Source of the DNA: Actinomycetota bacterium
GTDB taxonomy: Bacteria > Actinomycetota > Actinomycetes > Nanopelagicales > Nanopelagicaceae
Assembly (NCBI GenBank): GCA_947496345.1
Contig: CANMCL010000015.1
Coordinates: 1 to 13,384 of the forward strand
Direction of reading: 5' to 3'
Length of the DNA: 13,384 nt
Part shown: positions 1 to 6,440 of the stretch, in pieces
How positions within the stretch are numbered: position 1 is the first letter of the stretch
How the letters are laid out: each line of letters begins with the position of its first letter
Translations under genes and position numbers: made by a program
Notes under the pieces: model-generated
Seen by the model: only the letters and a program-made list of their open reading frames with translations
Databases searched by the model: none
Told to the model about the DNA's origin: nothing

Positions 1-142
1 CCGCCTTGTTGAGGTAGGTTCGCGAGATCAAATCCTGAAGAGCCCTCGCGAGGAATACACCAAAAGATTAATCGGTGCCGTCCCTGTTCCAGATCCTGCG
101 GAACAACGTATCCGTCGTGAAGCTCGTCTAGCAAGCAAGTAA
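1..142 (+). CDS. ABC transporter ATP-binding protein, peptide/oligopeptide type (C-terminal end only)
   Basis: Only the last 46 codons are in the window; the reading frame starts at base 2 and ends with TAA at 140-142. The visible tail resembles the C-terminal extension of oligopeptide/dipeptide importer ATPases (OppD/OppF, DppD/DppF; the 'oligo_HPY' region). It has an E-V-G segment, then S-P-R-E-E-Y-T-K-R-L, then A-V-P-V-P-D-P, matching the family pattern 'nP.HpYT+.Ll.a.P.pdP'. The usual His-Pro before Tyr is replaced by Glu-Glu. The Walker A, Walker B and signature motifs lie outside the window, so the family call rests on this tail alone. By family, it would energise uptake of peptides or a similar solute from the cytoplasmic face of the membrane. 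The next gene starts 6 nt downstream, so they are probably co-transcribed. Confidence 0.7.
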   Translation, partial: RLVEVGSRDQILKSPREEYTKRLIGAVPVPDPAEQRIRREARLASK

Positions 143-148
143 TTCACA

Positions 149-325
149 ATGGAGAAGCAACCTCGCTCCGGAATTCTTGGTGAATGGGATCGCCTATCGC
201 CAAAAATGAAAGTTGTTGCGGCGATCTTGATTATTCTTCCGGTAATCCTCTATCCCCCATCAATCGTCCTGTTCTTGGTTTATGGCATCTCTTTGAAGCT
301 GCGTGATAAACGCAATAAAGGTTAG
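149..325 (+). CDS. small hypothetical membrane protein (58 aa)
   Basis: An ATG at 149 opens a 58-codon frame ending with TAG at 323-325. The protein has a polar N-terminus (residues 1-20, ending S-P-K-M-K), one long hydrophobic stretch at about 21-47 broken by prolines at 31, 36 and 37, and a basic C-terminal tail (K-L-R-D-K-R-N-K-G). This suggests one membrane span or a short hairpin, with the basic end in the cytoplasm. I recognise no family. It is supported as a real gene because it fills the space between the ABC ATPase (6 nt upstream) and the next gene (5 nt downstream), all in one direction, and otherwise this would be an unexplained gap in a very dense region. Function unknown; a role with the transporter would be a guess from position. 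Confidence 0.6.
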   Translation: MEKQPRSGILGEWDRLSPKMKVVAAILIILPVILYPPSIVLFLVYGISLKLRDKRNKG

Positions 326-330
326 AGATT

Positions 331-879
331 ATGGCGACTAAGGATCCCAGTCGAGAGGCGCACTTTCCCGCCATTGAAAAGAAGTATGGCGAGAGGATGA
401 AATTCTGGTTTGCTGTTATGGCAAAGCTAGAGGGTAAGAAATATCCCGAGCAGATCGCGCACTTACGGGAAAATTATGGATTCTCACAAGCTCACGCAAA
501 CGCCCTAGTTATGTATTCGCGTGGATCGAAATCCGCACAAAGATTTAACACACCGGCCGATTACTACAAATCAATTTCGCCGGTTCAGGCCAAAACAGTG
601 CGGGCGATTATGAAGACTATCCAAAGCAAATTCCCCGAGTTGGAGTTAGTTATAGCCTGGAACCAGCCGATGCTTCGCTACGGTAGCAAGTACGTTTTTG
701 GGGTATCTGCGACCAAGGGGTATCTGTTGATAGCGCCATGGAGCAGCGATGTTCTTGACGATTTGCGGCCCAAACTTGAAGGTTACAAGGTCAATAAGAA
801 GACGATTCAGATACCGAGTGATTGGCAGATTGATGCCAAGTTGCTTCATCAAATGGTTAAGGCAACGCTCGCCGAGTAA
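331..879 (+). CDS. DUF4287 / DUF1801 (YdhG-like) domain protein
   Basis: The 182-residue protein appears to have two parts. Residues about 8-75 resemble DUF4287: H-F-P-A-I-E-K-K-Y-G at 11-20, a Trp-containing helix, then an H-A-N-A-L-V segment near 55-60. Residues about 80-180 resemble the DUF1801/YdhG fold, with 'I-x-x-x-F-P-E-L-E' and 'I-A-W-N-Q-P-M' followed by short strands (Y-V-F-G-V-S, Y-L-L-I-A-P) and a final helix. This two-domain order is, to my knowledge, common in bacterial proteins of unknown function; no enzymatic activity is assigned. It is soluble, with no signal peptide. The start ATG has AAAGG at 317-321, 9 nt upstream, which fits a gene inside an operon. It is convergent with the hydrolase at 905, with 25 bp between them and no clear terminator. 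Confidence 0.75.
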   Translation: MATKDPSREAHFPAIEKKYGERMKFWFAVMAKLEGKKYPEQIAHLRENYGFSQAHANALVMYSRGSKSAQRFNTPADYYKSISPVQAKTVRAIMKTIQSKFPELELVIAWNQPMLRYGSKYVFGVSATKGYLLIAPWSSDVLDDLRPKLEGYKVNKKTIQIPSDWQIDAKLLHQMVKATLAE

Positions 880-904
880 AGGCACACAGCACGAGATAGA
901 GCCG

Positions 905-1675
905 TTACGAAGAATGACTCTCGATGAAGATTCTAGATTTCTCGAAGATGATTTCGGCGTCGTAATCAAGGGTCGCCACGTGAAAACTATTTGTCAATTC
1001 TATTCGCTCCTTAGTCGCTGAACCCACCCCCTTCATAACGATTTCAGTATTCGATACCGGCAATGTGTGATCATAAACGCTGTGAAAAAGTTGCATTGGG
1101 ACGCTTACTTTGTGCAAATTCGCTCTTGTGTATTTGAGCATCTGCAGAATCTGATAGATGCCTTCGGTTGACATAACTTCATATCCCCCTTGAGTTACCC
1201 CAGGACGTTTTATGTCATCTCCCGCCGAACTTCTATATTTCTTTATACGCGAGAGTAAATATGCAAGTTTCGTTCCAATAAAAGGGAGATGAATCATTGG
1301 GTTGACCAGAATGATTCCGGTTATTTTGTCAGAGCGCTTTGTTGCTATATGTAAAGTTGTTCCACCACCCATAGAAAAACCACAAATGAAGACTTTCGAG
1401 CAATTTTTCCGAAGTTCGGCTAGCTCTGATTCAACTTTCTCTGGCCATTGCTGCCATTTGATTCCACTTAAATCCTCAGGTTTTGTTCCGTGACCAGGAA
1501 GTAATGGAACGCGCACTGTGTAACCCAGTTGATTTAAATATTCCGCCCACGGACGCATTGATGAGGGTGATCCAGTGTATCCGTGAACCAAAACAACACC
1601 GATCTCTTTATTTACTCCGGAGCCATCTGCAGACCAGTCGGTAATCAAGCCTTTGGGCACGTTAACTGACGTCAT
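905..1675 (-). CDS. alpha/beta hydrolase (carboxylesterase / monoacylglycerol lipase type)
   Basis: This 256-residue serine hydrolase resembles the Est30-type carboxylesterase and monoglyceride lipase group. Visible elements in order: oxyanion-hole segment H-G-Y-T-G at 31-35; G-H-G at 61-63; nucleophile elbow G-F-S-M-G-G at 99-104 with Ser101; acid Asp202 in the segment S-V-Y-D-H; catalytic His232 in N-S-F-H-V-A-T. The full Ser-Asp-His triad is present at family spacing, and length is typical. There is no signal peptide, so it probably acts in the cytoplasm. By family it hydrolyses carboxyl esters of short or medium acyl chains or monoacylglycerols; the substrate here is unknown. The ATG start lies 6 nt after a TACTCT -10-like box and lacks a Shine-Dalgarno sequence, suggesting a leaderless transcript. 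It is divergent from the exonuclease gene. Confidence 0.85.
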   Translation of the reverse strand: MTSVNVPKGLITDWSADGSGVNKEIGVVLVHGYTGSPSSMRPWAEYLNQLGYTVRVPLLPGHGTKPEDLSGIKWQQWPEKVESELAELRKNCSKVFICGFSMGGGTTLHIATKRSDKITGIILVNPMIHLPFIGTKLAYLLSRIKKYRSSAGDDIKRPGVTQGGYEVMSTEGIYQILQMLKYTRANLHKVSVPMQLFHSVYDHTLPVSNTEIVMKGVGSATKERIELTNSFHVATLDYDAEIIFEKSRIFIESHSS

Positions 1676-1681
1676 ATCTTT

Positions 1682-1687
1682 AGAGTA
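1682..1687 (-). promoter_or_regulatory. putative -10 box (TACTCT) of the hydrolase gene, leaderless arrangement
   Basis: Read on the minus strand, TACTCT fits the actinobacterial TANNNT -10 pattern. It ends 6 nt before the hydrolase ATG at 1675, so transcription would begin at or next to the start codon. No purine-rich ribosome binding site lies in between. This is a sequence pattern match, not a mapped start. Confidence 0.45.
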
Positions 1688-1715
1688 CTAAGTGGTTGGT
1701 GTCATATCCGTGCAT

Positions 1716-1721
1716 TAGCCT
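1716..1721 (+). promoter_or_regulatory. putative -10 box (TAGCCT) of the exonuclease gene, leaderless arrangement
   Basis: TAGCCT fits TANNNT and is followed by 7 nt and then the ATG at 1729. This is the spacing expected if the mRNA starts at the A of the start codon. It also favours ATG 1729 over the in-frame TTG at 1696. Confidence 0.45.
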
Positions 1722-1728
1722 TAGATTT

Positions 1729-2349
1729 ATGACTAGTGGCACGCGTTTGTTGAGGGATGTGCCCTTTGTCGTCTTTGATTTAGAGACTTCTGGCGCCGCA
1801 CCTTCGACCGGGGCAGCTGTTACCGAAATTGGTGCGGTAAAAGTTCTGGGTGGCGAAATAATCGGCGAGTTTCAAAGCTTTGTAGATCCTGGACATTACT
1901 TATCTGACTTTATAACTTCACTAACAGGAATCACCGATGCGATGTTGCTCGGGGCTCCAACTATTGATCAAGTGCTCCCCACTTTTTTAGACTTTATCGG
2001 ATCACACGACGAGTCGGTCTTGGTCGCCCATAACTCCCCATTCGATATGAGTTTTATGAAAGCTGCTGCAATCGCGCATTCGTACCAATGGCCTGATTAC
2101 CAAGTTATCGATACCGCTCGCGTTGCTAGGTATGTTCTAGATCGCGATGAAGTTCCAAATTGCAAACTCTCGACTCTGGCACCGTTCTTTGGATCGCCGA
2201 CCTCGCCAAACCATCGCGCCTTAGATGATGCCCGCGCTACCGTGGATGTGTTGCACGGAATATTTGAACGGCTTGGTTCACACGACGTGACCACCTTAGA
2301 AGATCTAATGCAGTTCAAGAGAAAACGCCAGCGCCGACCAATCGATTAG
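1729..2349 (+). CDS. DEDDh-family 3'-5' exonuclease (DnaQ/PolC-epsilon-like), lacking a GIY-YIG partner domain
   Basis: From ATG 1729 this is a 206-residue single-domain exonuclease. Exo I is F-D-L-E-T-S-G (Asp17, Glu19); Exo II is H-N-S-P-F-D (Asp106); Exo III is H-R-A-L-D-D (His162, Asp167). These are the five metal-binding and catalytic DEDDh residues. The fold degrades DNA or RNA from the 3' end with two metal ions, in the cytoplasm. An upstream in-frame TTG (1696) would add 11 residues, but the ATG has better promoter spacing and family fit. The neighbourhood and sequence match the N-terminal half of the actinobacterial exonuclease plus UvrC-like (GIY-YIG) proteins next to trpD, such as Rv2191. 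Here the protein stops just after the linker (T-T-L-E-D-L-M) with a basic K-R-K-R-Q-R-R tail. The stop overlaps the end of trpD by 4 bp. Confidence 0.85.
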   Translation: MTSGTRLLRDVPFVVFDLETSGAAPSTGAAVTEIGAVKVLGGEIIGEFQSFVDPGHYLSDFITSLTGITDAMLLGAPTIDQVLPTFLDFIGSHDESVLVAHNSPFDMSFMKAAAIAHSYQWPDYQVIDTARVARYVLDRDEVPNCKLSTLAPFFGSPTSPNHRALDDARATVDVLHGIFERLGSHDVTTLEDLMQFKRKRQRRPID

Positions 2350-3392
2350 CTAGTCGACAACTCCTGACTTAGCTTTACCCATCTTGTTAATAAGTTCTCT
2401 GCAGCCCCGGAATCAACGGCAGACGAAGCTTTGACCAGCGATGCAGAAATTCGTTCGTGAATTCCAAGCCCGTTATCTCCATCAAATGCGGCTATCGCGG
2501 CTGCGGCATTTAGCAAGACGGCATCACGCGGTGCGCCTTTTTCGCCAGCAAAGATCGAACTTGTAATTCGGGCGTTCTCAGTTGCATCTCCCCCGACTAG
2601 GGCAGAAATAGGCGCGTTGGCTAACCCAAAATCTTTTGCATCTATGCGATCGCTGGTGATTTCACCGCTTCCAATTGTTAACACTGAAGTTGTTGTAGCA
2701 AGGGTTATCTCATCTAGCCCATCATCCCCGCGAAAGACAAAACCTTCGACGCCGCGGCCGGCCAATACTTGCGCCATAACCAGATGCATTCGCTCATTCG
2801 CAACGCCTATTGCCGCTGCTTTTGGTCTTGCCGGATTTGCCAATGGACCCAAGATATTAAAAACCGTGGCGGTGGCTAATTCTTTACGAGCAGGAGCTGC
2901 AAATCGCATTGCTGGGTGGAATACGGGAGCGAAACAAAAACCAATTCCTAATTCAGAAACAGTCTTTGCCACTTTAGCGCCATCAAGATTTATGGCAACG
3001 CCAAGTGCTTCTAGTAAATCCCCAGCTCCGGACTTCGAAGATGCCGCCCGATTGCCGTGTTTCACCACGCGCGCACCAGCGGCTGCGGCAATAATCGCTG
3101 CGGTCGTTGAAATATTTATCGTATGCGCGCCATCTCCTCCAGTGCCGACGGTATCGACGGCGCGTTCGGCAATGTTTATTGGTGCGCAATGCTCATACAT
3201 CTGTGCGACAAGGGCCCCGACCTCTTCAGCGGTTTCACCTTTATTTTTTAGAGCAAGTAAGAATTGCTTTAGAATTTCTTTATCGGCGCGATCTTCCAGG
3301 ACCTCACGCATCAAATCCTGAGCTTCCTGCGGCGAGAGATTTAACCCGCTCTCCATCTTGGAGATGGATGAAGCCCAGTCAACAGAGCTCAT
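2346..3392 (-). CDS. trpD: anthranilate phosphoribosyltransferase
   Basis: TrpD transfers phosphoribosyl from PRPP to anthranilate, the second committed step of tryptophan synthesis, in the cytoplasm. The 348-residue length is typical. The helical N-terminal domain (about 15-80) is followed by the PRPP-binding loop G-T-G-G-D at 83-87 with I-N-I-S-T after it. Next come K-H-G-N-R-A-A-S-S-K-S-G at 111-122, the anthranilate-site P-A-M-R-F (Arg163), N-I-L-G-P-L-A-N-P at 179-187, and the metal-binding Asp-Glu pair at 227-228. All key residues are present. An AAAGG ribosome binding site lies 6 nt before the ATG. It starts 13 bp after the receiver-like gene stops, so the two are probably one transcript. 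No other trp gene is nearby; a lone trpD beside ctaE is the usual actinobacterial arrangement (Rv2192c). Its 3' end overlaps the exonuclease by 4 bp. Confidence 0.97.
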   Translation of the reverse strand: MSSVDWASSISKMESGLNLSPQEAQDLMREVLEDRADKEILKQFLLALKNKGETAEEVGALVAQMYEHCAPINIAERAVDTVGTGGDGAHTINISTTAAIIAAAAGARVVKHGNRAASSKSGAGDLLEALGVAINLDGAKVAKTVSELGIGFCFAPVFHPAMRFAAPARKELATATVFNILGPLANPARPKAAAIGVANERMHLVMAQVLAGRGVEGFVFRGDDGLDEITLATTTSVLTIGSGEITSDRIDAKDFGLANAPISALVGGDATENARITSSIFAGEKGAPRDAVLLNAAAAIAAFDGDNGLGIHERISASLVKASSAVDSGAAENLLTRWVKLSQELSTS

Positions 3393-3405
3393 CTAAAACC
3401 TTTGA

Positions 3406-3834
3406 TTAGCCGATTGCAGCTGGTGAATTTGTACGCAGCAAATCTGCAACTGTATTTGCCAATGTAAACGGATCAATCGGGTGAATAACACTTGCTTCGG
3501 CGCGAGACCAAGCGGCAAGCCAGGCATCTTCGCGTCGCCCAGTAATCAAAAGAACTGGTGGGCAGTTAAAGACCTCATCTTTAAGTTGGCGGGCAACGCC
3601 CATTCCCCCTTCTGGAACCGCTTCTCCATCAAGGATAAATACATCACCACGCAATGTGCCAGAGGTGCTCTTGCGATCAACAAATGCGCGAAGGGCTGGT
3701 GCTGTTGCAAACTCTTCAATCTGATGTTCAGGCAGGTCATCTGCGACGCGCTTTCCGAGGGCGGCGACAATGGCAGAGCGCACTGAAGAATCATCGGAGT
3801 AGACGATGATTATTGGCTTGCGGGGCGCGGACAT
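3406..3834 (-). CDS. atypical receiver-domain (response-regulator-like) protein without output domain
   Basis: The 142-residue protein has the outline of a CheY-like receiver. A first strand, I-I-I-V-Y-S-D-D, supplies the acidic pair Asp14/Asp15. A candidate phospho-acceptor Asp69 sits in F-I-L-D-G-E. A strand L-L-I-T-G-R places Thr98 at the conserved Ser/Thr position. The last loop reads V-I-H-P-I-D-P-F, where normal receivers have Lys-Pro; here the position is His118. There is no DNA-binding domain. The missing Lys suggests it may not signal by ordinary phosphorylation; it may work by binding a partner. It is upstream of trpD (13 bp gap) and divergent from ctaE, so it could influence either operon, but that is inference. 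TAGACT ends 6 nt before the ATG with no Shine-Dalgarno sequence, suggesting a leaderless mRNA. Confidence 0.7.
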   Translation of the reverse strand: MSAPRKPIIIVYSDDSSVRSAIVAALGKRVADDLPEHQIEEFATAPALRAFVDRKSTSGTLRGDVFILDGEAVPEGGMGVARQLKDEVFNCPPVLLITGRREDAWLAAWSRAEASVIHPIDPFTLANTVADLLRTNSPAAIG

Positions 3835-3840
3835 ATGGCG

Positions 3841-3846
3841 AGTCTA
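3841..3846 (-). promoter_or_regulatory. putative -10 box (TAGACT) of the receiver-like gene and trpD
   Basis: On the minus strand, TAGACT matches TANNNT and ends 6 nt before the ATG at 3834. No ribosome binding site lies between. It would drive a leaderless transcript covering the receiver-like gene and trpD. Pattern match only. Confidence 0.4.
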
Positions 3847-3892
3847 ATCAATGGCAGGGGCCAAATCTCCACCATTTCTGTAGGAAAAGAGC

Positions 3893-3906
3893 GTGACCCG
3901 TTTCAC
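3893..3906. promoter_or_regulatory. CRP/GlxR-type palindrome (GTGA-N6-TCAC) in the ctaE upstream region
   Basis: The 14 bp site GTGACCCGTTTCAC has two perfect half-sites with exactly six bases between them, the core of the CRP/FNR-family operator TGTGA-N6-TCACA. The outer T and A of the full consensus are both C here. It lies in the 149 bp gap between the divergent receiver-like gene and ctaE, centred about 84 bp before the ctaE start codon. In Corynebacterium, GlxR (CRP family) is known to control respiratory genes including this operon, which makes the position suggestive. The regulator gene is not in the window. Confidence 0.45.
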
Positions 3907-3950
3907 CTAAAAGAGGCCAATTTAAGGGCCAGAACTCGTCTGCTAAATAG

Positions 3951-3959
3951 AAAGGAGGG
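3951..3959 (+). promoter_or_regulatory. perfect Shine-Dalgarno-like sequence (AAAGGAGGG) too far from ctaE
   Basis: AAGGAGG is fully complementary to the 16S rRNA 3' end, but it ends 24 nt before the ctaE ATG. No ATG, GTG or TTG occurs at normal spacing after it, and the ctaE frame has no upstream start (TAG at 3948-3950 closes it). A more normally placed but weaker AGGGA lies at 3969-3973, 10 nt before the ATG. The strong site may act as a ribosome standby site, or be coincidental. Confidence 0.3.
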
Positions 3960-3983
3960 CGCACTTTCAGGGATACTTGCCCA

Positions 3984-4613
3984 ATGACCGGCTCAACGAT
4001 CGCTACGCCTCACCAGATCAACCGTCCCAACCTGGTGGCGGTCGGAACTATTGTCTGGCTCTCCAGTGAGTTGATGTTTTTTGCAGCGCTCTTCGCAATG
4101 TATTTCACAACTCGCGCTGTGCAAGGTCCGGCGATTTGGTTGGAAACAACAGAGATTTTAAATATTCCTTTTGCAGCCCTAAACACCACAGTTTTAGTTC
4201 TCTCATCTGTCACTTGCCAATTCGGTGTATTCGCAGCAGAACGTTTCCAAGCCAAGCGCACCGGATCACTTTTAAATATCAAATCTTGGGGAATGCGTGA
4301 ATGGTTTTCTCTTACTTTCTTAATGGGTGCATTCTTTATCGCAGGTCAAATTTATGAATATGCGCATTTGGTAATGGAGGGAGTAACTCTCTCCTCCGAT
4401 GCTTACGGCTCTGTTTTCTATATGACAACTGGCTTCCACGGACTACACGTAACCGGTGGCTTGATTGCATTCTTGATTGTGATGGTACGTGTTTCCAAGG
4501 CGCGACGCTTTACTCATAACCAAGCAACCACAGCAATTGTGGTCTCTTATTACTGGCACTTCGTCGATGTCGTATGGATTGCACTCTTCTCAGCGATTTA
4601 TTTAATTAAGTAA
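3984..4613 (+). CDS. ctaE: cytochrome c oxidase subunit III (aa3 type)
   Basis: CtaE is a core membrane subunit of the aa3 terminal oxidase; it holds no redox centre but stabilises subunit I and its proton uptake path. The 209-residue form with five membrane spans (about 18-41, 61-84, 108-130, 143-170, 183-207) is the short version usual in actinobacteria, lacking the first two helices of mitochondrial subunit III. Conserved marks are the buried Glu29 in [15 protein letters not shown] at 149-156, and [10 protein letters not shown] at 189-198. ATG 3984 is the only start in frame. It heads the ctaE-qcrC-qcrA-qcrB operon; qcrC begins 29 bp after its stop. A CRP-type palindrome lies upstream. A weak GATACT box 6 nt before the ATG could indicate leaderless transcription as for neighbouring genes, but is not convincing. 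Confidence 0.95.
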   Translation: MTGSTIATPHQINRPNLVAVGTIVWLSSELMFFAALFAMYFTTRAVQGPAIWLETTEILNIPFAALNTTVLVLSSVTCQFGVFAAERFQAKRTGSLLNIKSWGMREWFSLTFLMGAFFIAGQIYEYAHLVMEGVTLSSDAYGSVFYMTTGFHGLHVTGGLIAFLIVMVRVSKARRFTHNQATTAIVVSYYWHFVDVVWIALFSAIYLIK

Positions 4614-4642
4614 GAACTTACACAGAGGAAACGGAAAATATC

Positions 4643-5434
4643 TTGAAGCGTATCTCCAGATTTCGCAGACACCGTGCGGTTGCGCCACTTCTTTTGGTTC
4701 TGGCTTTATTTTCAATTGGTACGACTTTCTCTGTCGCTGGTGCAGCAACAAACTCTGCATTAACCGCCGCTGAACGCAGCGCACTAATTGATGAAGGACA
4801 ACGAATCTTTCTAAAGGGTTGCTCTTCCTGTCACGGGCTTAATGCAGAAGGTGCAGCAATCGCGCCCTCTTTGATTGGCGTTGGCGCGGCATCAGTTGAT
4901 TTCCAAGTCGCTACAGGCCGCATGCCAGTTGCTGATATGAGCCAACAGATCGCTAGAAAGACTCCCGTTTATGACGAGAAGGAAGTAGAAGCACTTGCGG
5001 CATATGTCGCATCGCTCGCCCCCGGACCAGAAATCCCTGGCGAAGAGCATTTAAATTACGAGCGCGATGGTTCAACTGCCGAAGGCGGCGAACTCTTCCG
5101 TACAAACTGCGCAATGTGTCACAACTTTGCAGGACAAGGTGGCGCACTTACTCAAGGTAAGTACGCACCAACAGTTATGGGCGTCGAGCCTCGTCACATT
5201 TACGAAGCGATGGTCACAGGTCCTCAATCAATGCCGGTGTTTTCAGATAAAACAATCACACCTGAAGAAAAACTCTCAATTATCAAATGGATTAAGGCTG
5301 CAGAAAATGAACCACAGTTAGGTGGAGCAGCGCTTGGTCGCGTTGGTCCGGTTACTGAAGGACTTTTGGTTTGGACACTTGGACTTGGAATGCTCGTGGG
5401 CGTTGCTGTCTGGCTAGCGATGAAGGCGAGATAG
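4643..5434 (+). CDS. qcrC: cytochrome bc1 complex diheme cytochrome c subunit
   Basis: QcrC carries two covalently bound c-type hemes and passes electrons from the Rieske centre to CuA of the oxidase, replacing a soluble cytochrome c in actinobacteria. The 263-residue protein has a basic N-terminus and a hydrophobic signal or anchor at about 13-34. Two heme sites follow: C-S-S-C-H at 60-64 and C-A-M-C-H at 156-160. Candidate axial methionines are Met94 (G-R-M-P-V) and Met197 (Q-S-M-P-V). A C-terminal membrane anchor spans about 239-260, so both heme domains face the outside. The start is TTG at 4643 with AGAGGAA 12 nt upstream; no better in-frame start is visible. qcrA starts 7 nt after its stop, indicating one transcript. 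Length is typical of the family. Confidence 0.96.
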   Translation: MKRISRFRRHRAVAPLLLVLALFSIGTTFSVAGAATNSALTAAERSALIDEGQRIFLKGCSSCHGLNAEGAAIAPSLIGVGAASVDFQVATGRMPVADMSQQIARKTPVYDEKEVEALAAYVASLAPGPEIPGEEHLNYERDGSTAEGGELFRTNCAMCHNFAGQGGALTQGKYAPTVMGVEPRHIYEAMVTGPQSMPVFSDKTITPEEKLSIIKWIKAAENEPQLGGAALGRVGPVTEGLLVWTLGLGMLVGVAVWLAMKAR

Positions 5435-5441
5435 TTAAATT

Positions 5442-6440
5442 ATGTCTAATGAAATTGAAGCTATAAAAGATCCAGGACTGCCGGCTCACGTTCATCGCCG
5501 CGCTGATACTGATCCAAAGGCGGCCAAGAAAGCTGAGCGCCAAGTTGCAATTCTCTTTCTACTTTCTGCGCTAGGCACAATAACTTTAATTGGTTCATAT
5601 ATTTTTATCCCACAAGATGTCTTCATCTTTTTTCCTGTCCTAGGAAATACAAATGCACATCAACTCTTCCTCGGTCTTGGAATGGCGGCCTCACTCTTCT
5701 TTATCGGAATGGGTGCAATTCATTGGGCTAAGACTTTGATGCCCGATGAAGAAGTAGTTATTCAGCGCCACGAATTTCGTTCACCTGATGAAGACCGTGC
5801 TGACTTTATTCGGACTGCAAAAGAGGGCGCAGCCGCTGCAGGTTTGGGTCGTCGCTCACTTATTAAGCGATCCCTTGGTCTCTCACTTGGATTAGTCGGG
5901 CTATCGCCACTTATCTTGCTCCGTGATCTTGGCCCACTTCCAGGTGATTCATTAACCAAGACATCTTGGAAAGCAGGAACTCGTTTAGTTACAGATCCGG
6001 GCGATCGACCAATCCGTCCAGAAGATATGGAAGTTGGCGCGGTTGCACAAACACTTCCTGCAGTAGTACTAGCACCTGGTGAGCATCGCAAACTCTCAGA
6101 TATTGCTAAAGATGCAGTCTTACTGATTCGTTTACGTCCTGAAGAATTTAACCTGGATGCCGAACGTTTATCGTGGACTCACGAAGGAATCATCGCCTTC
6201 TCAAAGATCTGCTCGCATATGGGGTGCGCCGTAGCCTTGTACGAACAGCAGACAAAACACCTGCTCTGTCCTTGCCACCAATCAACATTTGATGTGACCC
6301 GTGCGGCGAAAGTCATATTTGGACCATCTGCTCGTCCCCTGCCTCAACTCGCGATAACAGTGGATTCCGAGGGATACTTGGTCGCACAAAGCCCGTTTAA
6401 TGAACCTGTAGGACCTAGCTTCTGGGAGCGCTCATCATGA
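5442..6440 (+). CDS. qcrA: cytochrome bc1 complex Rieske iron-sulfur subunit
   Basis: QcrA accepts the first electron from menaquinol at the Qo site through a [2Fe-2S] cluster and hands it to QcrC. The 332-residue protein has the actinobacterial layout: three membrane spans (about 36-56, 72-94 and 144-162) followed by an extracytoplasmic Rieske domain. Cluster box 1 is C-S-H-M-G-C at 257-262 and box 2 is C-P-C-H-Q-S at 276-281. Ligands are Cys257, His259, Cys276 and His279; Cys262 and Cys278 form the stabilising disulfide. An arginine pair (G-R-R-S-L, 136-140) precedes the third span and resembles the Tat signal used to export the folded domain in this family. The final G-P-S-A-R-P-L-P-Q-L segment (294-303) is also a family mark. 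The stop overlaps the qcrB start by 4 bp (ATGA), implying translational coupling. Confidence 0.97.
   Translation: MSNEIEAIKDPGLPAHVHRRADTDPKAAKKAERQVAILFLLSALGTITLIGSYIFIPQDVFIFFPVLGNTNAHQLFLGLGMAASLFFIGMGAIHWAKTLMPDEEVVIQRHEFRSPDEDRADFIRTAKEGAAAAGLGRRSLIKRSLGLSLGLVGLSPLILLRDLGPLPGDSLTKTSWKAGTRLVTDPGDRPIRPEDMEVGAVAQTLPAVVLAPGEHRKLSDIAKDAVLLIRLRPEEFNLDAERLSWTHEGIIAFSKICSHMGCAVALYEQQTKHLLCPCHQSTFDVTRAAKVIFGPSARPLPQLAITVDSEGYLVAQSPFNEPVGPSFWERSS

Larger units (their letters stand above)
3835..3983. other. 149 bp divergent intergenic region, the longest non-coding stretch in the window
   Basis: This gap lies between the leftward receiver-like/trpD unit and the rightward ctaE-qcrCAB operon. It holds a -10-like box for the leftward unit (3841-3846), the CRP-type palindrome (3893-3906), a displaced strong Shine-Dalgarno sequence (3951-3959) and a weaker one (3969-3973). 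I see no convincing -35/-10 pair for ctaE and no plausible small ORF or hairpin. Confidence 0.6.

Noticed and set aside
880..904. Possible bidirectional terminator between the DUF4287-like gene and the hydrolase
   Set aside because: The 25 bp gap shows no inverted repeat and no T-run on either strand.
1696..1728. TTG start at 1696 for the exonuclease
   Set aside because: The extra 11 residues do not resemble the family, there is no ribosome binding site, and ATG 1729 has a -10 box at leaderless spacing.
2617..3321. Long open frame (234 codons) on the plus strand inside trpD
   Set aside because: It lies wholly antisense to trpD, which has all its catalytic motifs. The translation is a low-complexity Ala/Ser/Pro-rich mix with no family resemblance, as expected for a shadow frame.
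3941..3949. TGCTAAATA as an extended -10 promoter for ctaE
   Set aside because: It matches TATAAT at only three positions, and the DNA at the expected -35 distance (TTTAAG) is weak. Too little to call.
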